Assembly (NCBI RefSeq): GCF_001280015.1
Contig: NZ_LGDV01000190.1
Location: 186,001-250,000 of the forward strand
DNA: 64,000 nucleotides
Source of the DNA: Streptomyces sp. MMG1121
GTDB taxonomy: Bacteria > Actinomycetota > Actinomycetes > Streptomycetales > Streptomycetaceae
Direction: 5' to 3'
Positions 34,722 to 42,744 of the stretch are shown piece by piece. How positions within the stretch are numbered: the first letter of the stretch is position 1; each line of letters begins with the position of its first letter. The notes under the pieces are model-generated. The model saw only the letters and a list, made by a program, of their open reading frames with translations. It did not search any database and had not been told where the DNA came from. The translations under genes were made by a program, and so were the position numbers.

Positions 34722-35177
34722 CTAACGGAGGGCCGCCCGCTCGGCGACCCGGTCGACGAACGCCTGGCCGCGTCGTTCGCCGAGCAGGCGGCGGTAGAGC
34801 CACTGCGCAGGGCGCAGGGCGGTGGGGCGGGTGGCGCCGAGGACGGCGAAGCGGGTGCCGCCCGCCTCGGGGGCGGCCGCCATGCCGCCGATGACGAGCC
34901 GGGACTGCATGAGGCACCAGCCGGGAGCGAGCCGTACCTCGAAGGCCTCGGTCAGGCCCGAACGGCCCACGGCCAGGGCCGGTTTCCGGTCCGTGTCGCC
35001 CGGCCGCACGCGGAAGTCCCGCAGGAACGGCACCAGATGGGGCAGTTCCGTCTGGAGGTCAGCGGCCACCGCCCACACCCGGTCGTAGGGCAGCGCCAGA
35101 TGCTCCTCGGCATACATACCGGCGTGCAGGCCCGCCGCCAGTACCCGCAGTCGTCGTACAGGATCGGAGGAACTCAT
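34722..35177 (-). CDS. SRPBCC/START-like protein
   Basis: The 151-aa product has the pattern of a small SRPBCC (Bet v1-like) ligand-binding protein: an N-terminal strand with YAEEHLALPYDRVWAVAADL, a helix-loop LQTELPHLVPFLRDFRV, beta strands (GWCLMQSRLVIGGMAAAP) and a long C-terminal helix WLYRRLLGERRGQAFVDRVA. Its ATG overlaps the stop of the sigma-factor gene (ATGA at 35174-35177), placing it as the last gene of the GntR-membrane protein-sigma operon. Function is unknown; in operons with sigma factors such proteins may sense lipids. Confidence 0.7.
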   Translation of the reverse strand: MSSSDPVRRLRVLAAGLHAGMYAEEHLALPYDRVWAVAADLQTELPHLVPFLRDFRVRPGDTDRKPALAVGRSGLTEAFEVRLAPGWCLMQSRLVIGGMAAAPEAGGTRFAVLGATRPTALRPAQWLYRRLLGERRGQAFVDRVAERAALR

Positions 35178-35632
35178 CGTGACCATGCCTTCCGGAACGA
35201 GGAACGGGCCCGGTGCAGCCGGGACTTGACGGTGCCCTGGGGTACCCCGAGCAGGGCGGCGACGGTGGCCTCGTCCAGGCCCTCCAGTTCACGCAGGACC
35301 AGGATCGCGCGGTGCCGGACCGGCAGCCGGGCCAGTACGTCCCGGACGTCGGCCGGCAGTTCCCCGTCGCCGTCCGCGTACAGTCCGCCGAGGCGGGCCA
35401 GGTCGGAGGGGTCGGCCGGTTCCTCGGCGGAGGTGCGGCGGGCGACCCGTACCGCCTCGCGCACGGTGGCCGTGCGGACCCAGCCGTAGAAGGCCTGGGG
35501 GTCGCGCAGGGTGCGCAGCCCCTTGAACACCGCCAGCAGAGATTCCTGTACGGCGTCGGCCACGTCGTGCGGGGCGATCGGCCGGCACAGCCGGGTCACA
35601 TACGGCGTCACGAGTGTCAGCAGCTCGTCCAT
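35174..35632 (-). CDS. ECF-type RNA polymerase sigma factor, possibly frameshifted at its 5' end
   Basis: The readable frame encodes sigma region 2 (DVADAVQESLLAVFKGLRTL, DPQAFYGWVRT) and region 4 (LARLPVRHRAILVLRELEGL, DEATVAALLGVPQGTVKSRL). The first ATG in this frame, at 35632, cuts into region 2. The frame is open further upstream and encodes APLVRAAQGGDALA, which looks like the true N-terminus, but no ATG, GTG or TTG occurs there. An ATG at 35741, six bases after the upstream stop, would fit if a run of six G (35725-35730, minus strand) were five. Either translation starts internally at 35632 or a single-base indel disrupts the start. No anti-sigma gene is recognisable; the upstream membrane protein is a candidate. 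Confidence 0.72.
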   Translation of the reverse strand: MDELLTLVTPYVTRLCRPIAPHDVADAVQESLLAVFKGLRTLRDPQAFYGWVRTATVREAVRVARRTSAEEPADPSDLARLGGLYADGDGELPADVRDVLARLPVRHRAILVLRELEGLDEATVAALLGVPQGTVKSRLHRARSSFRKAWSR

Positions 35633-35747
35633 GGCCAGGGCGTCCCCGCCCTGCGCGGCCCGGACCAGCGGAGCGGCCGTGTGCCAGGGCGCCGCGGGGC
35701 CGTCCGCCGCTTCCGGGCGGCCTTCCCCCCTGGGGGTCCATGCGGGC

Positions 35748-36767
35748 TCAGGCCCGCCGTCGGAGTGCGTTCAGCAGGGCCGCGCCGCGCTCGGCGTCGT
35801 CCACGCTGACCGCGAAGTCCGTACGGCGGCCCCGGGCGCGGACGACCAGGCAGTCGCCGGCGCGGAGCATGACCGTCGTACCGAGGCCGCTGAGGCGGAA
35901 ACCCCAGCCGCCGACCTGGGACGGCCGGCGCCGCTCGGCACGGGCGGACTCGATGGCGGCCGGGGACCAGTGGCGGGCGGGCCAGCCGAGCGGGCCGAAC
36001 GCCACTTCCAGGCCCGCTTCCGACACCTTCGCCCGGACCGAGGAGAAGGCGGCGCAGGCGAGGCCGGTGACGGCGCAGACCGCGCACACCGGCCACAGTG
36101 CGGCGGGGCTGGCCAGGCCGACGGCCAGGGCCAGCAGTGTCGCGGCGGCGATCAGGACGGCTGCCGCCGACAGCAGTTGCAGCCAGGGGTTGGTCGCCTG
36201 GGAGAACCACACCAGCCGCTCGCCCTCGGGCAGGTCCAGCTCGGGAAGCGTGGTGGTGGGCGTGGCGGAGCCGGTGGGGACGGTCATGCGCCAGGCCGCG
36301 ACGCCCGCGATCGCCGCCAGGGCCAGGATCAGCAGGATGCCCCAGACGGGTTGACGGGCCTGATGCCAGTCCGCGCGGTCGAGGTTGGCCCGGACGACGG
36401 ACGCCTGCGCGCCGACGAGGATCACACCTGTGGGTACCAGTGTGATCGCCCGCCAGGGGCGTATGGCGGAGCGGCGTCGGCGCACGGACACCCCGAGGGC
36501 GATGAGCAGCCAGAGCCCGGCCGGGAACAGGGCTGCCGCCCACAGCGGCATCGAGCTGTCGGGGGCGTCGCCGCCGCTCCAGTGGGTGGCCAGCCGGTCC
36601 GGGAGCCGGTCGTGCGCGGCCCAGGGCAGGCACGTGAGCAGCGCGGCGACGGCCACGACGTATCCCGCGCTCCCCCAGCGCGCGGACCGCCCGCCGCCGG
36701 ACGTCGGGGCGCCCCCGTCTTCCCCGGCCCGCTCCGTTGTGTCCTTGTCCGTTGTGTCCTCGTCCAT
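35748..36767 (-). CDS. DUF1648-type integral membrane protein with PH-like C-terminus
   Basis: The 339-aa protein has about six transmembrane helices, including YVVAVAALLTCLPWAA, MPLWAAALFPAGLWLLIALG and ALWPVCAVCAVTGLACAAF. The first pair bracket a DUF1648-like segment (LPDRLATHWSGGDAPDS). A cytoplasmic C-terminal domain (VRAKVSEAGLEVAFGPLGWP to DFAVSVDDAERGAALLNALR) resembles bacterial PH domains. Its ATG overlaps the stop of the GntR regulator gene by one base (TGATG), the usual pairing of YtrA-type GntR regulators with DUF1648 proteins in Streptomyces. It may monitor envelope state or regulate the downstream sigma factor, but that is inference from gene order. Confidence 0.72.
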   Translation of the reverse strand: MDEDTTDKDTTERAGEDGGAPTSGGGRSARWGSAGYVVAVAALLTCLPWAAHDRLPDRLATHWSGGDAPDSSMPLWAAALFPAGLWLLIALGVSVRRRRSAIRPWRAITLVPTGVILVGAQASVVRANLDRADWHQARQPVWGILLILALAAIAGVAAWRMTVPTGSATPTTTLPELDLPEGERLVWFSQATNPWLQLLSAAAVLIAAATLLALAVGLASPAALWPVCAVCAVTGLACAAFSSVRAKVSEAGLEVAFGPLGWPARHWSPAAIESARAERRRPSQVGGWGFRLSGLGTTVMLRAGDCLVVRARGRRTDFAVSVDDAERGAALLNALRRRA

Positions 36768-37141
36768 CAAGAGATCCCCCGGATCATGTCGATGAGGTCG
36801 GTGCGGCTGTAGCCGAGCCGGGATGCCTCCGCGACCAGCTCCCGCACCCTGATCTGCAGTCCGGAGTGCTGGGTGGCCCCCTGGGCGACGGTGATCCCGC
36901 GGCCCCGGCGGAACTCCAGCAGGCCCTCGTCCCGCAGTTCGCGCAGGCCGCGCAGGACGGTGTTGACGTTGATGTCCAGGGCCTCGGAAAGGTCGCGGGC
37001 GGAGGGCAGCCGGTCGCCGGCGCGGCATTCGCCCTCGGCGACGGCCCGCCGGATCGCCGCCGCGACCTGCTCGTGCAGGGGGCGGGTGTCGGTCTTGTCC
37101 AGACGCAGCAGCGTGGTGCTAATAACACTAGCACCATGCAC
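36767..37141 (-). CDS. GntR-family regulator, YtrA subfamily
   Basis: The 124-aa protein is a short GntR regulator: a winged helix-turn-helix (RPLHEQVAAAIRRAVAEGEC, LPSARDLSEALDINVNTVLR, GLLEFRRGRGITV) and a C-terminal helix of only about 40 residues, typical of the YtrA subfamily. A GTG at 37141 is the first usable start in frame. The 19-bp inverted repeat at 37116-37134 overlaps codons 3-9, so the gene is probably autoregulated by binding within its own 5' end, and the transcript may be leaderless or nearly so. It heads an operon with the DUF1648 protein, the sigma factor and the SRPBCC protein. Confidence 0.8.
   Translation of the reverse strand: MHGASVISTTLLRLDKTDTRPLHEQVAAAIRRAVAEGECRAGDRLPSARDLSEALDINVNTVLRGLRELRDEGLLEFRRGRGITVAQGATQHSGLQIRVRELVAEASRLGYSRTDLIDMIRGIS
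37116..37134. promoter_or_regulatory. GntR/YtrA-type operator
   Basis: GTGCTA-N7-TAGCAC has perfect 6-bp arms and lies across the 5' end of the GntR gene, directly beside its start codon. The spaced-palindrome form fits operators of YtrA-type GntR regulators. Confidence 0.6.
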
Positions 37142-37188
37142 TCCATTGCGAGGGAACCCGCCGCCCGGGTCCGGGTCCGGGAACGACG

Positions 37189-37219
37189 ACGGGCCCGCCG
37201 CTTTCCGCGACGGGCCCGT
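37189..37219. terminator. Hairpin terminator after the DD-peptidase gene
   Basis: Nine-bp perfect arms (ACGGGCCCG / CGGGCCCGT) with a 13-base loop lie 17 bases beyond the stop of the minus-strand DD-peptidase gene and upstream of the GntR gene. Confidence 0.6.
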
Positions 37220-37236
37220 GGCTGCCTGAGCAGGCG

Positions 37237-38148
37237 TCAGCCGAGCTTGGTGAAGCCGTAGGAGAGGAGCTTCTTCGCGTCCGACTCGCGCTGGGGGATG
37301 GACGAGGAGGCGAGGACGGTGCCGATGACCGTCTTGCCCTTCCGGGTCGCGGCGAAGACCAGGCAGTACTTGGCCTCCGGGCCGGAGCCGGTCTTCACGC
37401 CGATGGTGCCGCTGTAGCTGCTGAGCAGACCGTTGGTGTTGGTCCACGTGCCCATCGTGCGGGTGCCGCCCGACTTGGTGACCGTCTTGGCGGTGTACGA
37501 CTTGGTCTTCACGATCGTGCGGAACGTGGAGTTCTTCATCGCGCTGCTGGCGATCTTCGTCAGGTCGCGCGGCGTCGAGTAGTTGTTGCCCTGGCCGATG
37601 CCGTCGAACGAGTCGAAGTGCGTGTTCTTCAGGCCGAGGCTCTTGGCGGCGCTGTTCATCTTGCCGATGAAGTTCTTCACGCGCGCGTCGCGGGAGGAGC
37701 CGGAGCCGTACGTGTCGGCGAGGGCGTAGGCGGCGTCGCAGCCGGACGGCAGCATCAGGCCGTACAACAGCTGGCCGACGGTGACCTTGTCGCCGACGAT
37801 CAGGTGCGCCTGGGAGGCGTTGTACTTGACGACGTAGTCGCTGTACGCCTTCTGGATCGTCACCTTTTTGCTGAGGTTGAGGTTCGACTGCGCGAGCACG
37901 ACCTTGGCGGTCATGACCTTGGTGGTCGAGCCGGTGGACAGCGGCGTGTCCATCTTCTTGTTGTACAGCGTCGCGCCGGTCGCGCTGTTCATCAAGTAGC
38001 CGCCCTTGGCCACGATCGAGGGCGTCGTGACGGCCTGCGCGGGCACCGCGGTGAGGGCGCCGCCCGCGAGCAGCGCGCCGGAGGTGACGGCGACGGCGGC
38101 GGTTCTGCGGATACGCGTCCTGCGGGTGCCGTGAATGCCGGTAATCAA
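37237..38148 (-). CDS. D-alanyl-D-alanine carboxypeptidase/transpeptidase, K15-like (SGC motif)
   Basis: The protein (303 aa from a TTG at 38148; start uncertain) is a low-molecular-weight penicillin-binding protein. It has a signal peptide (RTRIRRTAAVAVTSGALLAG, cleavage near AQA) and the three active-site motifs: STTK (nucleophile S74), SGC at 135-137, and KTG at 252-254. Most DD-carboxypeptidases have SxN as second motif. SGC is the form described in the Streptomyces K15 DD-transpeptidase, so transpeptidation is possible. It would trim or cross-link peptidoglycan outside the membrane. The region downstream ends in a hairpin; upstream lies a separate GntR gene in the opposite direction. Confidence 0.87.
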   Translation of the reverse strand: MITGIHGTRRTRIRRTAAVAVTSGALLAGGALTAVPAQAVTTPSIVAKGGYLMNSATGATLYNKKMDTPLSTGSTTKVMTAKVVLAQSNLNLSKKVTIQKAYSDYVVKYNASQAHLIVGDKVTVGQLLYGLMLPSGCDAAYALADTYGSGSSRDARVKNFIGKMNSAAKSLGLKNTHFDSFDGIGQGNNYSTPRDLTKIASSAMKNSTFRTIVKTKSYTAKTVTKSGGTRTMGTWTNTNGLLSSYSGTIGVKTGSGPEAKYCLVFAATRKGKTVIGTVLASSSIPQRESDAKKLLSYGFTKLG

Positions 38149-38337
38149 AGTGAAGTACCCCGATTGTCTTGAATGCCCCTGGAGTGCGGCCGGATTGAGG
38201 TGGCGAGAGCAGGGGGCCGCACATGTGTGACACGTAAGTAGCACAGAAGGTTGTGCGGTTGCTGCCGGGGATTTCCGTCACGTCCGTATGGTGGACGTGG
38301 CCGCTACATGCGTACGTGTTGTATCTATCATGTGGCC

Positions 38338-39021
38338 ATGAAAACGGCCGTCCCGCAGCCCACCCAGCCGATGAACCAGTCGATGAAGCAGCCACCTGCC
38401 GCCGACCGTGTCTACACCCATGTCAAACAGGGCGTACTGGACCGCCGTTACGAGGGCGGGACGCTGCTCACCGAGGGCGAGCTGGCCGAGGCCGTCGGGG
38501 TCTCGCGCACCCCCGTGCGCGAGGCGCTGCTGCGGCTGGAGGTCGAGGGGCTGATCCGGCTCTACCCGAAGAAGGGCGCCCTCGTGCTGCCCGTCTCCGC
38601 GCAGGAGATCGCCGACGTCGTGGAGACCCGGCTGCTGGTAGAGGAGCACGCGGCGCGCAAGGCCGTACCCGCCCCGCCGGGGCTGCTGGAGCGGCTGACC
38701 GAGCTGCTGGAGCGGCAGAAGACGCAGGCCGCCGCAGGCGATCTCGCCGCTGCCGCGGTGACCGACCGCGCCTTCCACGCCGAGATCGTGCGCAGCGGCG
38801 GCAACGAGATCCTGTCCCGGCTCTACGACCAACTGCGCGACCGCCAGCTGCGGATGGGCGTCGCCGTCATGCATTCGCACCCGGACCGGATCGCCAAGAC
38901 GCTCGCCGAGCACGAGGAGATCCTGGACGCGCTGCGGGCCGGGGACGCGGGCGCGGCCGTCGGGATCGTGCACCGGCACGTGAGTTGGTTCTCGCACCTC
39001 GCGCGAGGTGAGGTGCGATGA
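38338..39021 (+). CDS. GntR-family regulator, FCD (FadR/VanR) subfamily
   Basis: The 227-aa protein has an N-terminal winged helix (GELAEAVGVSRTPVREALLR, VEGLIRLYPKKGALVLPVS) and a C-terminal FCD ligand-binding domain. The metal-binding histidine context appears as DRAFHAEIVRSGGN, SHPDRIAKTLAEHEEILDAL and HRHVSW. ATG 38338 is preferred; in-frame starts at 38251 and 38308 would place the AT-richer operator-like region inside the gene. The stop overlaps the start of the MFS transporter gene (ATGA), so the regulator and transporter form one operon, and the ligand may be the transporter's carboxylate substrate. Confidence 0.83.
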   Translation: MKTAVPQPTQPMNQSMKQPPAADRVYTHVKQGVLDRRYEGGTLLTEGELAEAVGVSRTPVREALLRLEVEGLIRLYPKKGALVLPVSAQEIADVVETRLLVEEHAARKAVPAPPGLLERLTELLERQKTQAAAGDLAAAAVTDRAFHAEIVRSGGNEILSRLYDQLRDRQLRMGVAVMHSHPDRIAKTLAEHEEILDALRAGDAGAAVGIVHRHVSWFSHLARGEVR

Positions 39022-40328
39022 GCGTCATGACTCCCAAGGCCACCCTCCCGGGTGACCCGCCGGGCGGCCGACGCGCCGTCACCGTGTGGTCCATAGGCGT
39101 CGCCGTCTACTTCGTCGCCGTCATCTTCCGTACGTCACTGGGCGTCGCAGGCCTGGACGCGGCCGACCGCTTCCACGTCAACGCCTCCGCGCTGTCCACG
39201 TTCTCCATACTCCAGCTGCTGGTCTACGCCGGCATGCAGATACCCGTCGGCCTGCTGGTCGACCGGCTCGGTACCAAGAAGGTGCTGAGCATCGGCGCCG
39301 TGCTGTTCACGGCCGGGCAGCTCGGCTTCGCCTTCTCCCCGTCGTACGGCACCGCCCTCGCCTCCCGCGCCCTGCTGGGCTGCGGGGACGCGATGACCTT
39401 CATCAGCGTGCTGCGGCTCGGCAGCCGCTGGTTCCCCGCCCGGCGCGGGCCACTGGTCGCACAGCTCGCGGGGCTGGTCGGCATGGCGGGCAACCTGGTC
39501 TCCACCCTGGTCATCGCCCAGCTGCTGCACGGCATCGGCTGGACCCCGGCGTTCGCGGGCAGCGCGTTCGCGGGAGTCGTGGTGCTCGTGCTGACGCTGC
39601 TGTTCCTGAAGGACCACCCCGAGGGGTACGAGCCGGAGCCGTCACCGCATCAGGGCGCGGCCTATGTCCGCCGGCAGATCGCGGCGGCCTGGCGGGAGCC
39701 GGGAACGCGGCTCGGGATGTGGGTGCACTTCACCACCCAGTTCCCGGCCATGGTGTTCCTGCTGCTGTGGGGCATGCCCTTCCTGGTCGAGGCGCAGGGG
39801 CTCAGCCGGGCCACGGCCGGTGAGCTGCTCACGCTGGTGGTGCTGTCCAACATGGCGATCGGGCTCGTCTACGGCCAGATCGTCGCCCGGCACCATGCGG
39901 CGCGGTTGCCGCTGGCGCTGGGGACGGTGGGGGTGACGGCGCTGCTGTGGGCGGGGACGCTGGCGTATCCGGGTGCGCGTGCGCCGATGTGGCTGCTGGT
40001 GGTGCTGTGCGCGGTGCTCGGGGCGTGCGGGCCGGCGTCGATGCTCGGCTTCGACTTCGCCCGGCCGGCCAATCCGCCCGAGCGGCAGGGGACGGCGTCG
40101 GGGATCACCAACATGGGTGGGTTCATCGCCTCGATGACGACGCTGTTCGCTGTCGGCGTGCTGCTGGATGCCACGGGTGACGACTACGGCGTGGCGTTCT
40201 CCGCGGTGTTCGTGCTGCAGGCGCTGGGTGTCAGCCAGATACTGCGGTTGCGGGGGCGGGCGGCTCGGCGTGAGCGTGAGCGGCTGGTCGCCAGCAGGGT
40301 GGAGACGGTGCACGTGCCCGCGGCCTAG
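39018..40328 (+). CDS. Major facilitator superfamily transporter
   Basis: The 436-aa protein has 12 predicted transmembrane helices and the MFS loop 2-3 motif as GLLVDRLGTKKVLSIGAVLF. The N-terminal helix pattern (VAVYFVAVIFRTSLGVAGLD) and the SRWFPARRGPLVAQLAGLVG segment resemble NarK/organic-anion-type MFS carriers. Arginines in TM1 (FRTSLGVAG) and TM4 (SRWFPARRG) suggest an anionic substrate. Its ATG overlaps the stop of the FCD-type GntR regulator, which probably controls it. The substrate cannot be named from sequence. Confidence 0.82.
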   Translation: MSVMTPKATLPGDPPGGRRAVTVWSIGVAVYFVAVIFRTSLGVAGLDAADRFHVNASALSTFSILQLLVYAGMQIPVGLLVDRLGTKKVLSIGAVLFTAGQLGFAFSPSYGTALASRALLGCGDAMTFISVLRLGSRWFPARRGPLVAQLAGLVGMAGNLVSTLVIAQLLHGIGWTPAFAGSAFAGVVVLVLTLLFLKDHPEGYEPEPSPHQGAAYVRRQIAAAWREPGTRLGMWVHFTTQFPAMVFLLLWGMPFLVEAQGLSRATAGELLTLVVLSNMAIGLVYGQIVARHHAARLPLALGTVGVTALLWAGTLAYPGARAPMWLLVVLCAVLGACGPASMLGFDFARPANPPERQGTASGITNMGGFIASMTTLFAVGVLLDATGDDYGVAFSAVFVLQALGVSQILRLRGRAARRERERLVASRVETVHVPAA

Positions 40329-40401
40329 CCGCGCCCTCCCACCGGTCCACCCCCCGTTTCCGGTCCGCCGAGAAACCGGCCGACCAGCAGCCGCGCCGTC
40401 G

Positions 40402-41226
40402 CTACGGCGTCACCGTGAAGTTCTGCAGGATCGCCGTCGTCAGGTCCGGGTCGCCCTCGGTCTTCACCCGGTCGGTGACCGCCTCGGGGGCCACGCGGCC
40501 GCAGGCCAGGCGGACGTAGGTTTCCCAGTCGAGGGTGAGGGTGGCGGCGGGGCCGAGGGCCGGGGCTGTTTCCAGGGTGCCTCGGCCCTGGATGTCGACG
40601 CGGATCGTGCGCAGGAACTCGACCGGGCCGTGCACGTCGAAGACGATCGCCGAGCTGCGCGGCGCGGCCGCGTCCTTCGCGACGACCTTGGGGAGTGCTT
40701 CCAGCAGGACGTCCCGGGCCACGTACGCGCCCGGCGAGTCCAGGTTTCCGGGGTGGCCGAGGGCCGCGCGCAGATCCTGCTCGTGCACCCACACGTCGAA
40801 CGCCCGGTTGCGATAGGCCCGTTCCATGGTGATCTCCGTGCCGAGCGGGCCGCGCAGCGTGGTGCCGGGGTCGCGGGACTCGCCCCGCAGCTGGCGGTTG
40901 CGGCGGATGACCGTGTACTCCAGCTCGGCCGTCATCTCCGGCGCCGTGTGATGGCGGCGGACGTCGACCTGCATCTCCATGTACCGCTGGTGCTCGGTGG
41001 TGACGTGGAAGAGGTCGCGGGGCAGGGAGTGGATGGGACGCGGGTCGCCGAGTATCTCGCAGTCCATGCCGATGACGTGCGACACGATGTCCCGGACCGA
41101 CCAGCCGGGGCAGGGGGTCCGCCGGTTCCACTCGCCCTCACCGAGCTGCTGCACCAGCTCGGATATCGCTTCGATGGAGTGCGTCCAGGCGTCGGCGTAG
41201 GGCTGGAGGGTGGGATGCAGACTCAC
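40402..41226 (-). CDS. Maleylpyruvate isomerase-family mycothiol-dependent enzyme
   Basis: The 274-aa protein has the DinB-like metal-binding N-terminal domain of actinobacterial mycothiol-dependent maleylpyruvate isomerase family proteins. It shows TPCPGWSVRDIVSHVIGMD with a metal-ligand histidine and FDVWVHEQDLRAALG with the second H/E pair, then a C-terminal SCP2/MDMPI-C-like domain (AIVFDVHGPVEFLRTIRVDI, LTLDWETYVRLACGRV). Length is usual for the family. Such proteins use mycothiol as thiol cofactor or for S-transfer; the substrate here is unknown. It converges on the MFS gene and is divergent from the nitrilase-family gene, with 182 bp of shared upstream region. Confidence 0.83.
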   Translation of the reverse strand: MSLHPTLQPYADAWTHSIEAISELVQQLGEGEWNRRTPCPGWSVRDIVSHVIGMDCEILGDPRPIHSLPRDLFHVTTEHQRYMEMQVDVRRHHTAPEMTAELEYTVIRRNRQLRGESRDPGTTLRGPLGTEITMERAYRNRAFDVWVHEQDLRAALGHPGNLDSPGAYVARDVLLEALPKVVAKDAAAPRSSAIVFDVHGPVEFLRTIRVDIQGRGTLETAPALGPAATLTLDWETYVRLACGRVAPEAVTDRVKTEGDPDLTTAILQNFTVTP

Positions 41227-41408
41227 GGAACGGGACCCCTCGGCGGTCGGTACACGGGCAGGTGGTGGCGGCGTTGCCAGCGGGCGGCGGCGGCACGGCG
41301 GCGGGTGTCTGAAACGCTAAGTTACGCTGCCTCCAGGCAACCCGGCAGTGCTTTCGTGTGACGATCGTAGGCCTGTGTGGACGACTCGAATGCCAGGACG
41401 GTGGTAGT

Positions 41409-42209
41409 GTGCGCGCCTCGCTGATCCAGATCGCCGTGAACGAGGACGAATCGGTCGACTCCCGGCGGCAACGGGCGGCCGCGCTGGTCCGGCAACAGGC
41501 CGGGGCCGACCTCGTGGTCCTGCCCGAGCTGTGGACCACCGGCGCCTTCGCCTACGAGGAGTTCGGCCGTGCGGCCGAGCCGCTCGAAGGGCCGACGTAC
41601 GAGACGATGGCCAAGGCCGCGAGCGACGCGGGCGTGTGGCTGCACGCGGGGTCGATCCCGGAACGGGACCCCGAAGGACCCGTCTACAACACCTCTCTCA
41701 TCTTCTCCCCCTCCGGTGAGCTGGCAGCCGCCTACCGCAAGATCCACCGCTTCGGCTTCGACAAGGGCGAGGCCGTGCTGATGGGCGCGGGGCAGGAGCT
41801 GGTGACGGTCCGGCTGCCCGAGACCACGCTGGGCGTGGCCACCTGCTACGACCTCCGCTTCCCCGAACTCTTCCGCTCACTCGTCGACGCCGGCGCCGAG
41901 ACCCTCGTGCTCCCGGCGGGCTGGCCCGAGCGGCGACGCGCGCACTGGACGCTGCTGGCTCAGGCGCGGGCGGTGGAGAACCAGGCGTTCGTGCTCGCAT
42001 GTGGAACGGCCGGGACCCATGCGGGAGTTCCGCAGGCGGGTCACTCGATCGTGGTGGATCCGTGGGGCGAGGTGCTCGCCGAGGCGGGCCCGGACGAGGA
42101 GATCCTCACGGTCGACTTCGACCCGGCGAAGGTGGCGGCCACCCGCGAGCAGTTCCCGGCCCTGAAGGACCGGGTGCTCGGCCTGGAGCCACCGCGGAAC
42201 CGGCGCTAG
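41409..42209 (+). CDS. Carbon-nitrogen hydrolase (nitrilase superfamily, amidase-like)
   Basis: The 266-aa protein shows the nitrilase catalytic triad: glutamate in VVLPELWTTG (E40), lysine in AYRKIHRFGFDKGE (K111) and cysteine in GVATCYDLRFPELF (C146). The length and the motif YRKIHRF fit the Nit/omega-amidase-like branch. GTG 41409 is chosen because the conserved N-terminal strand (RASLIQIAV) starts there; the longer frame upstream has no family similarity. The likely substrates are small amides or deaminated glutathione-type compounds. Confidence 0.85.
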   Translation: MRASLIQIAVNEDESVDSRRQRAAALVRQQAGADLVVLPELWTTGAFAYEEFGRAAEPLEGPTYETMAKAASDAGVWLHAGSIPERDPEGPVYNTSLIFSPSGELAAAYRKIHRFGFDKGEAVLMGAGQELVTVRLPETTLGVATCYDLRFPELFRSLVDAGAETLVLPAGWPERRRAHWTLLAQARAVENQAFVLACGTAGTHAGVPQAGHSIVVDPWGEVLAEAGPDEEILTVDFDPAKVAATREQFPALKDRVLGLEPPRNRR

Positions 42210-42249
42210 CCCGGCGCCGGTCCGCCGTCGGACAGGTCCCGGCCCTGCC

Positions 42250-42744
42250 CTAGTCCTCCGCCCGCTCCTTCTCCGCCAGGTGGATCACGCACACCGACAC
42301 CGCGATCAGCAGTGCCGGGTCCGAGTCCTCCCGTACGACGTCGACGCCGTAGGTCTCCCGCAGGTGCAGCCAGCGGCGGGAGATCACCGCGAGGAGTTCG
42401 CCCTCGTACTCGACGACGAACTCGCGGTCCAGGACCTTTCCGCTGACGTCCAGTTCCGTGCCGTCCGCCAGGGTGACCCGGTAGTGGTTGCGCAGCAGGG
42501 ACAGCCGCTTGCGCCTGATCCGGGCCAGGCCCTCGCCGTCCCGCTCGATCACCATCGTGTCGCGCAGGGCGAACATCTTCTGGTGGATGTCGATCAGGAC
42601 GCGTCCATGGGCGTCCTTCAGCTCGAAGGTGTCCCGCAGCCGCATCGCCTTGCCGTCGACGAGGAACACCTTCCGGCCGTGCTCGTCCTCGATCCAGTAG
42701 TCGTCACCGATGCCGAGGATCCGGTCGCGTACGAGGAATCTCAT
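42250..42744 (-). CDS. LURP-one-related (tubby-like) protein
   Basis: The 164-aa protein begins MRFLVRDRILGIGDDYWIED and continues as alternating beta strands (KVFLVDGKAMRLRDTFELKD, RVLIDIHQKMFALRDTMVIE, ELLAVISRRWLHLRETYGVD), the pattern of LURP-one/tubby C-terminal-like beta-barrel domains. A hydrophobic C-terminal helix (DPALLIAVSVCVIHLAE) fills the barrel in this fold. Its ATG overlaps the stop of the GlxA-type regulator gene. Function is unknown in bacteria. Confidence 0.82.
   Translation of the reverse strand: MRFLVRDRILGIGDDYWIEDEHGRKVFLVDGKAMRLRDTFELKDAHGRVLIDIHQKMFALRDTMVIERDGEGLARIRRKRLSLLRNHYRVTLADGTELDVSGKVLDREFVVEYEGELLAVISRRWLHLRETYGVDVVREDSDPALLIAVSVCVIHLAEKERAED

Noticed and set aside
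38306..38337. ACATG...CATGT arms upstream of the FCD-type GntR gene as an operator
   Set aside because: Arms of only five bases with a long spacer; not distinguishable from chance.
41376..41384. TCGTCCACA on the minus strand, fitting the degenerate DnaA consensus
   Set aside because: A single degenerate box without a partner; likely chance at this GC content.
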